Below are positions 34,097 through 42,142 of a stretch of DNA of 61,171 bases, in pieces (position 1 is the stretch's first letter; every line of letters starts with the position of its first letter). The notes beneath the pieces are model-generated. The model ran no database searches, was not told the origin of the DNA, and was given only the letters and a program-made list of their open reading frames with translations. This DNA is from Gammaproteobacteria bacterium 45_16_T64 (GTDB taxonomy: Bacteria; Pseudomonadota; Gammaproteobacteria; Pseudomonadales; Ketobacteraceae): contig MABD01000044.1 in NCBI GenBank assembly GCA_002162955.1, positions 33,939-95,109 of the forward strand, written 5' to 3'. The position numbers and the translations under genes are program-made.

Positions 34097-34945
34097 GTGG
34101 GCGAGAAAATATCAAGCGAGCTAGTTGGGCTGACATCAGACCCCGTTGAGTTTTCATGGGGAGAACAGGATGTGCAGTTGTATGGGTTGGCGGTGGGGTG
34201 CAAGCCAGAGACAGAATTGGACTTTATTTATGAGGCCAGAGGGCCGAAAGTATTGCCAACGTACAGTGTTGTTTCAGGGCTAAATATCCTTGGCGGTGTG
34301 ATGTCCAAGATCACCTTCAATCTAGCCATGTTGTTGCATGGGGAGCAGAAGATAACCCTTCACAGGGAAATTCCCGCAAAAGGCAAGGCAACAGGCGTAG
34401 GGCGAGTGGTCGAGGTGTGGGATAAGGGTAAGGCGGCGGTTATTGGCGTTGAGTGTCAGGTTAGTGATACGAAAGGGCCACTGTATACCACGCATGCAAC
34501 GCTTTTTATCAGAGGTGCGGGAGGGTTTGGAGGTGAGCGGGGGCCAAGTTCGAGCGCTACTGAACTATTGCCCCCTGATCGTGTACCTGACCATGTAATA
34601 AACGATGTAACTCGCGAGGAACAGGCGGCTCTCTACCGGTTAACTGGGGATAGAAACCCTATTCACATTGATCCTAATTTTGCCAAATTCGGTGGTTTCG
34701 ACAAGCCCTTTCTTCATGGGCTTTGCACTTATGGCTTTGCGGGTAGAGCTGCATTGCAAGCATTGTGTGCTGGAGATCCAGGTAAGTTCATCTCGATGAC
34801 GGGACGGTTTTCCGATCAAGTGTATATGGGGGATGAAGTAATTACTAAAATATGGCGGGTACGGGACGGTTTGGCGACTATGCAAGTAGAGACGCAGCAA
34901 GGCAATGTGGTATTAAATCAATGTCAGGTTGAGTTTAGTGTTTAG
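34097..34945 (+). CDS. MaoC-type (R)-specific enoyl-CoA hydratase (hydratase 2)
   Basis: Double hot-dog-fold hydratase, 282 aa from GTG 34097, which follows GGAGA with good spacing; the ATG at 34031 adds 22 residues without family-like pattern. The catalytic hydratase-2 motif is LYRLTGDRNPIHIDPNFAKF, followed by GFDKPFLHGLCTYGFAGRA. It resembles the hydratase part of peroxisomal MFE-2, adding water to trans-2-enoyl-CoA to give the 3R-hydroxyacyl-CoA, used in beta-oxidation or in feeding PHA synthesis. The neighbouring SCP2 gene and the crotonase at 41 kb fit lipid metabolism. The gene overlaps the convergent response regulator by four bases. Confidence 0.88.
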   Translation: MGEKISSELVGLTSDPVEFSWGEQDVQLYGLAVGCKPETELDFIYEARGPKVLPTYSVVSGLNILGGVMSKITFNLAMLLHGEQKITLHREIPAKGKATGVGRVVEVWDKGKAAVIGVECQVSDTKGPLYTTHATLFIRGAGGFGGERGPSSSATELLPPDRVPDHVINDVTREEQAALYRLTGDRNPIHIDPNFAKFGGFDKPFLHGLCTYGFAGRAALQALCAGDPGKFISMTGRFSDQVYMGDEVITKIWRVRDGLATMQVETQQGNVVLNQCQVEFSV

Positions 34946-36051
34946 TTTTTGGATAGCTCTTCAATAAAGTGCAGCATACTCTCTTCTATTTGCAGTGATT
35001 TGTTGTTGAGTTGGAGCAGATTGTTCATCTTGTTATGTACAATTCCAGTAATGAACTCCTCCTGTTCACAGGTTAGGTGCAGGGTTTCTAAACTGCTGAG
35101 CATGTCAGTGCCAATGCTATCCAATACTTCGTTGACTTTTTTCGTATGACGGCAAAAATCTTGATGAATAAAGCCAAGCGTTTCTGAGGATGCGCGTAGG
35201 CTTTGCCGTAACCCTTCGCAATCTTTTTCCAGCGTGTTCTTAAGCTGAATGGTTTCGAGTCTGGAATCGGCTAAACGTACAACATGGAGTAATGCTTCTT
35301 TTATCTGAACATTGCGTAATTCATCGTTTAGAGGCATGTTCCTAACAAACAACGATATCTCGGGATAGTTGATAATCAACCGTTGGCCAAAAGAGCAGCA
35401 GCGGCCCTGACTTTTCATTTGTTGAATGATGCTGGGCTCAATGGGTTTGATCGTCCCGTCATCAGAAAAGTGGCAGGTGTCATAAGGGCCTACAATCTGG
35501 ATTAGGCAAGAGAGTTCCATGTGGGTGGTTATTTCAAATATAGCTCGGGCCAGATCTTCGTAGGTGGCTGCTTGGCTGCTTAAATCAATAAATTGGAAGA
35601 CTGGGGAATTAATGAATTGACGGTTGATTGACTCAGGGGATGTCCCTGTCAGGGTGTTCTGTATGTGCGCTTGTGTGCGGGCCTGTAGTGCATTCATTTC
35701 CACTCGGGCTAATAGCGCATCATGGTGAAGTGGTTTGGTGATGTAGTCATCTGCCCCAGCTTCATAGCCTGCGATAATTTCTTCTTTAGTATCGGAGGCG
35801 GATACAAAGATAATGGGGATATTCTGGTGCTGCTCTAGCATCCTGATGGCTCGGCAAACTTCGAGCCCGTTCATGCCGGGCATGTTGACGTCAAGCAGCA
35901 CGACTTCTGTTGCGCTTGACTGTAGTTTATCGAGGCATTCGTTGCCTGAAGACGCGAAAGTCAGGTCGAATGATTCCTCTAAGATACCTTCGATAAGCGT
36001 TTGACTAATATCATCATCGTCAACAACCATGACTTTTGGTTTGTTCGGCAT
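34942..36051 (-). CDS. Response regulator with an unrecognised C-terminal domain
   Basis: 369 aa. Residues 1-125 are a receiver domain: acidic cluster MVVDDDD, phosphoacceptor Asp54 in LLDVNMPGM, the Ser/Thr in IIFVSASD, and Lys106 in YITKPL. The remainder (150-369) is not a known DNA-binding or GGDEF output; it looks like a GAF-sized fold (150-270) and then coiled-coil helices (SLETLHLTCEQEEFITGIVH). No kinase gene is adjacent. Function is unknown; it might control a protein partner through the coiled coil. Confidence 0.88.
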   Translation of the reverse strand: MPNKPKVMVVDDDDISQTLIEGILEESFDLTFASSGNECLDKLQSSATEVVLLDVNMPGMNGLEVCRAIRMLEQHQNIPIIFVSASDTKEEIIAGYEAGADDYITKPLHHDALLARVEMNALQARTQAHIQNTLTGTSPESINRQFINSPVFQFIDLSSQAATYEDLARAIFEITTHMELSCLIQIVGPYDTCHFSDDGTIKPIEPSIIQQMKSQGRCCSFGQRLIINYPEISLFVRNMPLNDELRNVQIKEALLHVVRLADSRLETIQLKNTLEKDCEGLRQSLRASSETLGFIHQDFCRHTKKVNEVLDSIGTDMLSSLETLHLTCEQEEFITGIVHNKMNNLLQLNNKSLQIEESMLHFIEELSKN

Positions 36052-36133
36052 GCAGGTTTCTCAGGCAGTCTATGGGTATACCTTACAGTGTAGCCCTGAT
36101 TTCAAGATGATAAAGTTTCCGGAGATTGATATT

Positions 36134-36193
36134 ATGGCCCGCAAAACGGGTGGGGCGGTTCCCATCTGGGGGTTATTAAAGGTGTGTCTCTGA
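36134..36193 (+). CDS. Candidate leader peptide overlapping rlmM, 19 aa
   Basis: ATG 36134 opens a frame for MARKTGGAVPIWGLLKVCL; its TGA (36191-36193) shares the A with the rlmM ATG, a TGATG stop-start overlap. GGAG lies about 11 bases upstream of the ATG. Such overlaps usually mean coupled translation, but the short frame may be chance. Confidence 0.25.
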   Translation: MARKTGGAVPIWGLLKVCL

Positions 36194-37263
36194 TGAGTTT
36201 TTTGGTGTTGTATTGTCGTTCTGGCTTTGAAAAAGATTGTTTGGCGGAAATTACAGACAAGGCCATGCTTGGTGGCGTGTCTGGCTATGGAAAGCTTGAG
36301 GATGGAGGTGGAGTTGTGCGTTTTTACCCCTATGGAGAGGGGGCCGCTGAAAAACTAACGAAAGATTTGAGCTTTTCTAACCTTATCTTTGCTCGTCAGT
36401 GGTTTGTAGCCACCGAAGAACTCACGGATTTATCAGAGCAGGATCGCTTGGGGCCGATTATAGAGGTCTTTGAAACGCTGGCTAGGATGGATGTTCTGGT
36501 GTTGGAGCATGCCGATACTAACGATGGCAAGCAGCTATCAAAATTTTGTCGTAAGTTTTCAAACCCTGCTCGCCAGAATCTCAGAAAAAAAGGGTTGTTG
36601 GCGAGTAAGAAGGAGGAATGCCATGACGGTGGAGTGAGGGGGCATCTGTTTTTCGTTACAGGGACTCACGTGATTGTCGGGCAAAGCACGATTCAAAACT
36701 CCTCACAATGGGAAATGGGCGTGCCGAGGCTGAAATTTCCAGCCGCTGCGCCAAGCCGTTCGACACTGAAGCTTGAAGAGGCGTGGTTGCAACTAATGAC
36801 TGCGGAAGAGCGCATGTCCTTCTTGAAGTTTGGTCACACTGCGGTTGATCTTGGTGCTGCGCCAGGTGGATGGACATGGCAATTGGTTAATAAGGGAATG
36901 AAAGTGTGGTCTATTGATAATGGCCCCATGAACGAAGAGTTAATGGCTACAGGTCAAGTGACTCACCTAAGAGATGATGCGTTCACTTATCGTCCCAAGC
37001 GCCCTGTTGATTGGATGGTGTGTGATGTGGTTGATAAGCCCGCAAAGGTTGCGGATCGTATGTTACGCTGGCTGTTGGAAGGGTGGTGTCGATATACGGT
37101 ATTTAACCTGAAATTGCCGATGAAGCAACGTTGGGCGGAAGTGCATCGTATCTTTGAGCGTATGGATGAGGCGTTGACGGAGAAAGGTATCCAATACGAG
37201 TTGCGAGCTAAACACTTGTATCACGATAGAGAAGAGATAACCGTGTTTATTCGCACTCGTTAG
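36193..37263 (+). CDS. rlmM: RlmM, 23S rRNA C2498 2'-O-ribose methyltransferase
   Basis: S-adenosylmethionine-dependent enzyme that methylates C2498 of 23S rRNA. The 356-aa protein has an N-terminal THUMP-like part (FLVLYCRSGFEKDCLAEITD, LSFSNLIFARQW) and a C-terminal Rossmann domain with the SAM motif AVDLGAAPGGWTWQLVNKGM near residues 218-237 and the K-D-K-E type residues in VDWMVCDVV and FNLKLPMKQRW. The ATG at 36193 is preferred over GTG 36184. Confidence 0.95.
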   Translation: MSFLVLYCRSGFEKDCLAEITDKAMLGGVSGYGKLEDGGGVVRFYPYGEGAAEKLTKDLSFSNLIFARQWFVATEELTDLSEQDRLGPIIEVFETLARMDVLVLEHADTNDGKQLSKFCRKFSNPARQNLRKKGLLASKKEECHDGGVRGHLFFVTGTHVIVGQSTIQNSSQWEMGVPRLKFPAAAPSRSTLKLEEAWLQLMTAEERMSFLKFGHTAVDLGAAPGGWTWQLVNKGMKVWSIDNGPMNEELMATGQVTHLRDDAFTYRPKRPVDWMVCDVVDKPAKVADRMLRWLLEGWCRYTVFNLKLPMKQRWAEVHRIFERMDEALTEKGIQYELRAKHLYHDREEITVFIRTR

Positions 37264-37277
37264 TTGATCCCCCCAAG

Positions 37278-37589
37278 CTATGCTGTTTTAGCTTCGCTTA
37301 TAAAGCGGCTTGGCGATAATACGGAGCAGCGTTCAGGGTATTGAAGAAAAGGGTTGATAGCGTCTAGCAGGCCTTTTCGTGCTTGGGAGTTGAACCACTT
37401 GTCCCACGAATGCTCATTGTTCCAGTTGGAGACAACGACATAATGATTGGGTTGGTTGATATCGCCAAAAGATTCACCAGATACATAGCCTGGTGCTTTG
37501 ACCATGACATCGAGTAAGTTTGCGATGGCTGATTCGTAGGGCGTTTCTAGCCCCTCTACTACAAGTCGTTCAATTACTACTTTTATCAT
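37278..37589 (-). CDS. Antibiotic-biosynthesis-monooxygenase (ABM) domain protein
   Basis: A 103-aa dimeric ferredoxin-like fold: KVVIERLVVEGLETPYESAI, APGYVSGESF, NHYVVVSNWNNEHSWDKWFN. The family includes small monooxygenases and heme-degrading-like or quinone-modifying proteins; no active-site assignment is possible from this sequence. It is a single gene converging with rlmM. Confidence 0.8.
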   Translation of the reverse strand: MIKVVIERLVVEGLETPYESAIANLLDVMVKAPGYVSGESFGDINQPNHYVVVSNWNNEHSWDKWFNSQARKGLLDAINPFLQYPERCSVLSPSRFISEAKTA

Positions 37590-37792
37590 TGGCTGTTGTC
37601 CTAATCGATTACGATGTTCTGGAGCAATATCGAAGGAAATGACCTTAACTTAGGTGTTCTCGATAGCGCTATTGATAAGTGTAATAAAAGCCTAATTTTT
37701 TATCTAGGAATAGGTGCTAATATCCTGTTTTCTGTGAATTTGCAGGCACTTTTATAGTGCTGCGTGTTATTTGATCTGCGTAATGTGGTTAT

Positions 37793-39064
37793 ATGTCTTC
37801 TAGTTCTGATTATCACCAGTACAGTATGGGTACGAAGTTAGGTGTATTGTCGTGCCTTTATCTTTCTCAGGGCTTGCCGTTTGGTTTTTTCAGCCAAGCG
37901 CTGCCGCCGTTGCTGCGCTCTTATGGTGTAAGCCTTGAAATCATTGGGCTCGTGTCGTTTCTGTTTTTCCCTTGGGCGCTCAAATTTCTGTGGTCACCCT
38001 ACGTTGATCAGTACGGTAGTCAACGTCTGGGGCGTCGTAAGAGCTGGATTTTACCGCTGCAAGGCGTGTTTGTAGTGCTGATGTTGCTTATCGCATTAAT
38101 TGACCCCGGGACCCTGACGGGTACAGGGTTGTATTATTTGGCAGGGTTGTTGTTCCTGGCTGGATTTGCCACTGCGACTCAGGATATTGCTACCGATGGA
38201 CTGGCGGTGCAAACATTGTCTCCGCAGGAACGAGGACTGGGAAATAGTATCCAGGTAGGGGGTTATCGCGTTGGGATGGTGTTTGGTGGCGGTGGCGTAT
38301 TGTTCTTAATGGATCGTATTGGTTGGAGTCACACATTTGTATTGCTGGCGTTGGTGCTAGCCTTCGCGACAGTGCCTGTGCTGTTCTTTAAAGAGAAGAG
38401 TGACTTCCCAGTGAAAGGTGAGGGGGGGGTGGCCAATATTTGGGACATTTTTAGACGCTTTATGCGTCAGCCCGGAATGTGGCGCTGGATGCTTGTGGTG
38501 ATGCTTTACAAAGTTGGTGATTCTTTTGGCTCTGCGATGTCAAAGCCGATGTTGGTGGATATGAACGTGAGTTTAGAAACCATCGGTTGGGTATCTGCGG
38601 GAGTTGGTGTAACGGCTACTGTAGCAGGGGCTGTGATGGGCGGGTTGCTGTTGCCGCTGTTGGGCAGGGTTCGATCCCTGGTGATATTTGCAAGCCTACA
38701 GGCCTTAAGCCTATTAGGTTATGGCTGGTTGTCGATGGGTAATGTTGATGTTCAGAGTATTATTATTGTTAGTGTAGCGGAGCATCTAACGGGTGGTATG
38801 GCTACAGTAGCGCTGTTTGCACTGATGATGGATGCCTGTCGACCCAATGTGGCCGGTACTGACTATACCGTTCAGGCGAGCCTCCAGGCCGCCATTGGTG
38901 GGTTATTTCATATGATCAGTGGCTTTTTTGCCGTGTGGTGGGGTTATCAGGTACATTTTGCGGTGGCGAGTGTGATGGGCTTGTTGATTTTGATCCCGGT
39001 GTTCTTCTGGGCTAAAGATGTGCCAATAAATCAAAGAAGGGCATGGCAAAATTCAGCAGATTAG
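37793..39064 (+). CDS. MFS transporter (AmpG/PAT-like)
   Basis: 423 aa, about 12 membrane helices, with the start CLYLSQGLPFGFFSQALPPL and the loop GRRKSW after helix 2-3. The AmpG/acetyl-CoA-transporter-like branch of the major facilitator superfamily fits best, and such members import muropeptides or siderophores. It lies 40 bases before tusA on the same strand. The substrate cannot be assigned; a link to NagZ-type recycling is only a possibility. Confidence 0.82.
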   Translation: MSSSSDYHQYSMGTKLGVLSCLYLSQGLPFGFFSQALPPLLRSYGVSLEIIGLVSFLFFPWALKFLWSPYVDQYGSQRLGRRKSWILPLQGVFVVLMLLIALIDPGTLTGTGLYYLAGLLFLAGFATATQDIATDGLAVQTLSPQERGLGNSIQVGGYRVGMVFGGGGVLFLMDRIGWSHTFVLLALVLAFATVPVLFFKEKSDFPVKGEGGVANIWDIFRRFMRQPGMWRWMLVVMLYKVGDSFGSAMSKPMLVDMNVSLETIGWVSAGVGVTATVAGAVMGGLLLPLLGRVRSLVIFASLQALSLLGYGWLSMGNVDVQSIIIVSVAEHLTGGMATVALFALMMDACRPNVAGTDYTVQASLQAAIGGLFHMISGFFAVWWGYQVHFAVASVMGLLILIPVFFWAKDVPINQRRAWQNSAD

Positions 39065-39103
39065 GCGAAAATAGCGCCGATTTAGAGATGAGATGAATTG
39101 AAT

Positions 39104-39343
39104 ATGGCATTAACACCTGATCACGAGCTCGATGCAGCGGGCTTATTATGCCCCGAGCCCGTGATGATGTTGCATAACAAAGTGCGGGATATGTCCGTCG
39201 GTGAGATTTTACGCGTGGTTGCAACGGATCCTTCGACGACCCGCGATGTACCGAAATTTTGTGGCTTTCTCGGCCATGAATTGATTGCGCAGGAAGAAGC
39301 AGACGGCAAGTTTATTTATTTCATTAAAAAAGGGAGCGATTAA
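39104..39343 (+). CDS. tusA: TusA-family sulfur-carrier protein
   Basis: 79 aa with the conserved [19 protein letters not shown], whose CPxP Cys carries the persulfide, and the [18 protein letters not shown] strand-turn. TusA passes sulfur in tRNA 2-thiouridine synthesis and molybdenum-cofactor sulfuration. The ATG at 39104 is used rather than the TTG at 39098. The stop codon lies within a bidirectional terminator. Confidence 0.92.
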   Translation: MALTPDHELDAAGLLCPEPVMMLHNKVRDMSVGEILRVVATDPSTTRDVPKFCGFLGHELIAQEEADGKFIYFIKKGSD

Positions 39344-39352
39344 GCTCCCTTT
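39325..39352. terminator. Bidirectional terminator between tusA and the 230-aa gene
   Basis: AGGGAGC (39331-39337) pairs with GCTCCCT (39344-39350). The flanking A-run (39325-39330) and TT serve a leftward transcript as T-run, so both converging genes can end here. Confidence 0.85.
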
Positions 39353-39371
39353 GTGTGTTTTAAGATAATGA

Positions 39372-40064
39372 TCAGCCCTCGATAAGCATAGAAATTGCGG
39401 CAAGTGCTTCTGGATCTTGTTCCTTTATCTTGTTCGCGATTCGGTGCTGGAAAAAATACCGGAATTCAGGGTGTTCCTGTGCGGTGTACAGGCATGGGTC
39501 ACCAGGCAATACGGGGGTGGATTTGACTTCGTCTTCATCCACCAACATGGCTAATATTTCTCCATTGCCTAACAGGCGCCAGCTGAGTACCTCTACAAGA
39601 ATAAAGGATCGAAAGCCATTGTCCGTGAGTACGGCATGGGTGCCGATGGCATCTGGAATTTCTTGAATAGCAATGTCTGTATTGTCTGCATCGTAGTCGT
39701 AATATTGAGCGGCGGTTTCTAACTCAATGACTTTGTGGGTTGGGGCACTGTAGAAAATATCGTTACAGGTCGGGTCTCTATAGCCTTCCCAGCGGCCATT
39801 GAGTGGATCGTTTATTTCTGTACAGGGAACGATCTTGTTTAACCAGGGAACCATGCCAACAGCTTCCCCTGACTCTTTTAAAGCCCAACATACAATTTTT
39901 AGGCTGTAGAGTTTGTCTGGAGCAGTGTCGTTGGTATAGAGCATTTCTAGCCCGTCAAACTCGGGGGAAATGCGAATAACATTGTCCTGCACTTCTCCAA
40001 GTGGTTTGCCAGTGAATAAATCCACTACATTGTTGCTTCCGACGTCTATCGTTTGAGGTTTCAT
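39372..40064 (-). CDS. Hypothetical protein, 230 aa
   Basis: Soluble, acidic, no signal peptide or membrane helix. It begins MKPQTIDVGSNNVVDLFTGK and contains LYSLKIVCWALKESGEAVGM, KIVPCTEINDPLNGRWEGYR, and ILVEVLSWRLLGNGEILAML. The tail has EFRYFFQHRIANKIKEQDPE. Conserved-looking but no family is recognised. It is the only leftward gene here; a Fur-box-like palindrome lies 92 bases upstream of its start. Confidence 0.7.
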   Translation of the reverse strand: MKPQTIDVGSNNVVDLFTGKPLGEVQDNVIRISPEFDGLEMLYTNDTAPDKLYSLKIVCWALKESGEAVGMVPWLNKIVPCTEINDPLNGRWEGYRDPTCNDIFYSAPTHKVIELETAAQYYDYDADNTDIAIQEIPDAIGTHAVLTDNGFRSFILVEVLSWRLLGNGEILAMLVDEDEVKSTPVLPGDPCLYTAQEHPEFRYFFQHRIANKIKEQDPEALAAISMLIEG

Positions 40065-40155
40065 GCTGTTACCCTCTCTGCTTTAGCCGTCTATGCCGAT
40101 CCTAGTGCGTATTATGTACCTTTAGGATACAGACAGCGTATAGCCTATGTGGACA

Positions 40156-40174
40156 GATAATCATGATGATTATT
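40156..40174. promoter_or_regulatory. Fur-box-like palindrome
   Basis: GATAATCATGATGATTATT matches the Fur consensus (gataatgataatcattatc) at 15 of 19 bases and is a perfect 17-base palindrome. It sits between the 230-aa gene and epmC, followed by a T-run, so a small terminator is an alternative. The rest of 40065-40380 holds no ORF. Confidence 0.45.
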
Positions 40175-40380
40175 TTTTAGTATAGATGGTTACTGTGATG
40201 GCACCATGTATATTAACGTTCGAATTATTAGCAGCCTTTCTTTAGTTACTACTCTATAGTATCGGCCAGTCATGAGCAAAGTTTAGGCTAGCAGAATTCA
40301 TTTAGTCAATCTAAGTTGTTCCACATGGTTGCTGATAATTTGTCCAGTCCCACTAAAATTTACTGCGTTTATATAACCTT

Positions 40381-40977
40381 ATGAATGTTTTTACCTCAGA
40401 AAATTTATTCGCCGAAAAAGTGACACCTGAAAAATCCGGTACGGATCATTGCATTAAGGATTTGATTCGGCTGTTTGATCAAACGTTCGCCACCTCAGAA
40501 AACACTCGGTTGGTTCGAGGTGAAGGGGAGCCGGTCTATTTACCGGCATCGGATGAAGTGTCTTATCACCGTATAGAGTTCGCTAACGGTTTTTTTTCGA
40601 GCGGTTTGCATGAGATTGCCCATTGGTGTGTGGCGGGAAAGGCGAGGAGGCAAGTGGAGGACTTTGGTTATTGGTATAAGCCAGATGGTCGTACACATGA
40701 AGAGCAGAATGAATTTGAACAAGTGGAAGTGGTGCCGCAAGCGTTTGAGTGGGTTATGTCAGTGGCTGCGGGATGTCCATTTCGCGTAAGCGCCGATAAC
40801 CTTAGTGGTGAAGATCGAAGCGATGAGGAATTTAAGCAAAAAGTGTATAGCGAAGTTGTTCGACGGCTAGAACAGGGCTTGCCCGACCGGCTGTCTCTCT
40901 TTGTTGAGGCATTGCAGGCCCGTTACAATCCAGACATCGTGTTGTCGCCTGGTTTGTTTTCGCTAGAAAATTTGTGA
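40381..40977 (+). CDS. epmC: EpmC, elongation factor P hydroxylase
   Basis: Hydroxylates the beta-lysyl group put on EF-P by EpmA and EpmB. The 198-aa protein shows RLVRGEGEPVYLPA, YHRIEFANGFFSSGLHEIAH and the metal-binding HEIAHWC with the later Glu/His-rich EEQNEFEQVEVVPQAFEW, all typical of EpmC. It is a single gene converging with the crotonase gene; epmA, epmB and efp are not in the window. Confidence 0.93.
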   Translation: MNVFTSENLFAEKVTPEKSGTDHCIKDLIRLFDQTFATSENTRLVRGEGEPVYLPASDEVSYHRIEFANGFFSSGLHEIAHWCVAGKARRQVEDFGYWYKPDGRTHEEQNEFEQVEVVPQAFEWVMSVAAGCPFRVSADNLSGEDRSDEEFKQKVYSEVVRRLEQGLPDRLSLFVEALQARYNPDIVLSPGLFSLENL

Positions 40978-40993
40978 GTCATTATTGTTAACG

Positions 40994-41779
40994 CTAGTTA
41001 CCGTTAAATACCGCCGGGCGCCTTTCAAAAAAAGCTTGTACTCCTTCCTTCGCATCGTTCGTTTCAATAGCAATATTTTGACTAGCGGATTCCAAATCGA
41101 AAGTATCAGAAAGTGAGAGACGCATCGCTTGTTGCATGATTCTTTTTGTTTCACGTTGCGCAATGGGCGCACCTTTGGCGAGTTGTTCTGCCCATTCCTG
41201 CGTTTTGTGTTCGAGTTCCTCCGGTGCAACGACACGATTAACCAACCCTAATGATAAGCAGGTTTCAGCGGGCATTTTCTCAGCTTGAATAACCATCTCC
41301 ATTGCACGTTTATATCCCAAACGATTGACCAGATGCCAGCTAGCGCCACAATCGGGTACTAATGCGATGGCCGAGAAAGCCTGAAAAATATAAGCGTTCG
41401 ATGCCATGATGCTAAAATCGCACGCCATCGCGAGTGAGCTACCTGCACCTGCGGCAGCACCATGAATTGAGGAGATGTAGAGTTTTGGCGCGTCGTTAAT
41501 CGCCATAATAAATGGCTTGTATTCTTCGGTTAGCTCACCATCAACGGAGTCGTAACGTTCTTTGTAGTTTTCTGACAGGTCTGCACCGGCACAAAACCCT
41601 TTGCCGTTCGCGTTTAGCACGACAATATTTGCGTCGATATCTTCGTTCGCCTGCAGAACGGCATCCAAGAGCTCTTTGCGCATTTTGCGACTCAACGCGT
41701 TGATCGTTTTGGGGCTGTTAAGGGTAATAGTGGCTACTTTATTTTTGATTGTATAGGTAATGGTTTCAAAATTAGGCAC
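40994..41779 (-). CDS. Enoyl-CoA hydratase/isomerase (crotonase family)
   Basis: 261 aa. Hallmarks are the oxyanion-hole segment GKGFCAGADLSE near residue 60, SIHGAAAGAGSSLAMACDFS near 103-122, and SAIALVPDCGASWHLVNRLG with Asp at the place of the second acid in PaaG-type isomerases. The missing Glu of classical hydratases suggests isomerase (PaaG-like) activity. Downstream of a small membrane protein and TonB receptor, but a 108-base gap separates it, so it may be an independent gene for fatty or aromatic acid breakdown. Confidence 0.92.
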   Translation of the reverse strand: MPNFETITYTIKNKVATITLNSPKTINALSRKMRKELLDAVLQANEDIDANIVVLNANGKGFCAGADLSENYKERYDSVDGELTEEYKPFIMAINDAPKLYISSIHGAAAGAGSSLAMACDFSIMASNAYIFQAFSAIALVPDCGASWHLVNRLGYKRAMEMVIQAEKMPAETCLSLGLVNRVVAPEELEHKTQEWAEQLAKGAPIAQRETKRIMQQAMRLSLSDTFDLESASQNIAIETNDAKEGVQAFFERRPAVFNGN

Positions 41780-41887
41780 GATTGATTCCCCTTGGCGTTA
41801 GTTATGAACTGGGTATCAATGTAAGTGATTGCTAGAGGGCACGCAATGACTCTCAGCATCAGATGGATTGACATTAAGTGTCAATAT

Positions 41888-42139
41888 TTAGATTTCCGCG
41901 CTAACGTGGCTTGCGCTAGCGATTAACAAAAGGTTGGATAGTATGACGGTAAGAAGTAACCCTGCTTCTACTCCCCATAAGGTGAGTAGGGTCGCGGAAC
42001 TTGTTATTGCCATAAGGAATACAGAAAGAGCTTTCGATAAATCCACGAGCGGTTTGGTGAGGAATACCCAAACGCTCGTGAGTATGATGATTAGTGCTAC
42101 GATACCAAGACCGTAGCTTGCTAATGTTGCTTGTGTCAT
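41888..42139 (-). CDS. Small membrane protein, 83 aa
   Basis: Three hydrophobic helices: SYGLGIVALIIILTSVWVFL, LSVFLMAITSSATLLTLWG and AGLLLTVILSNLLLIASA. No family is recognised. It starts 3 bases after the TonB receptor stop, so it is certainly co-transcribed with it and may aid that transport system. Not a TonB or ExbB homologue. Confidence 0.75.
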   Translation of the reverse strand: MTQATLASYGLGIVALIIILTSVWVFLTKPLVDLSKALSVFLMAITSSATLLTLWGVEAGLLLTVILSNLLLIASASHVSAEI

Positions 42140-42142
42140 CGT

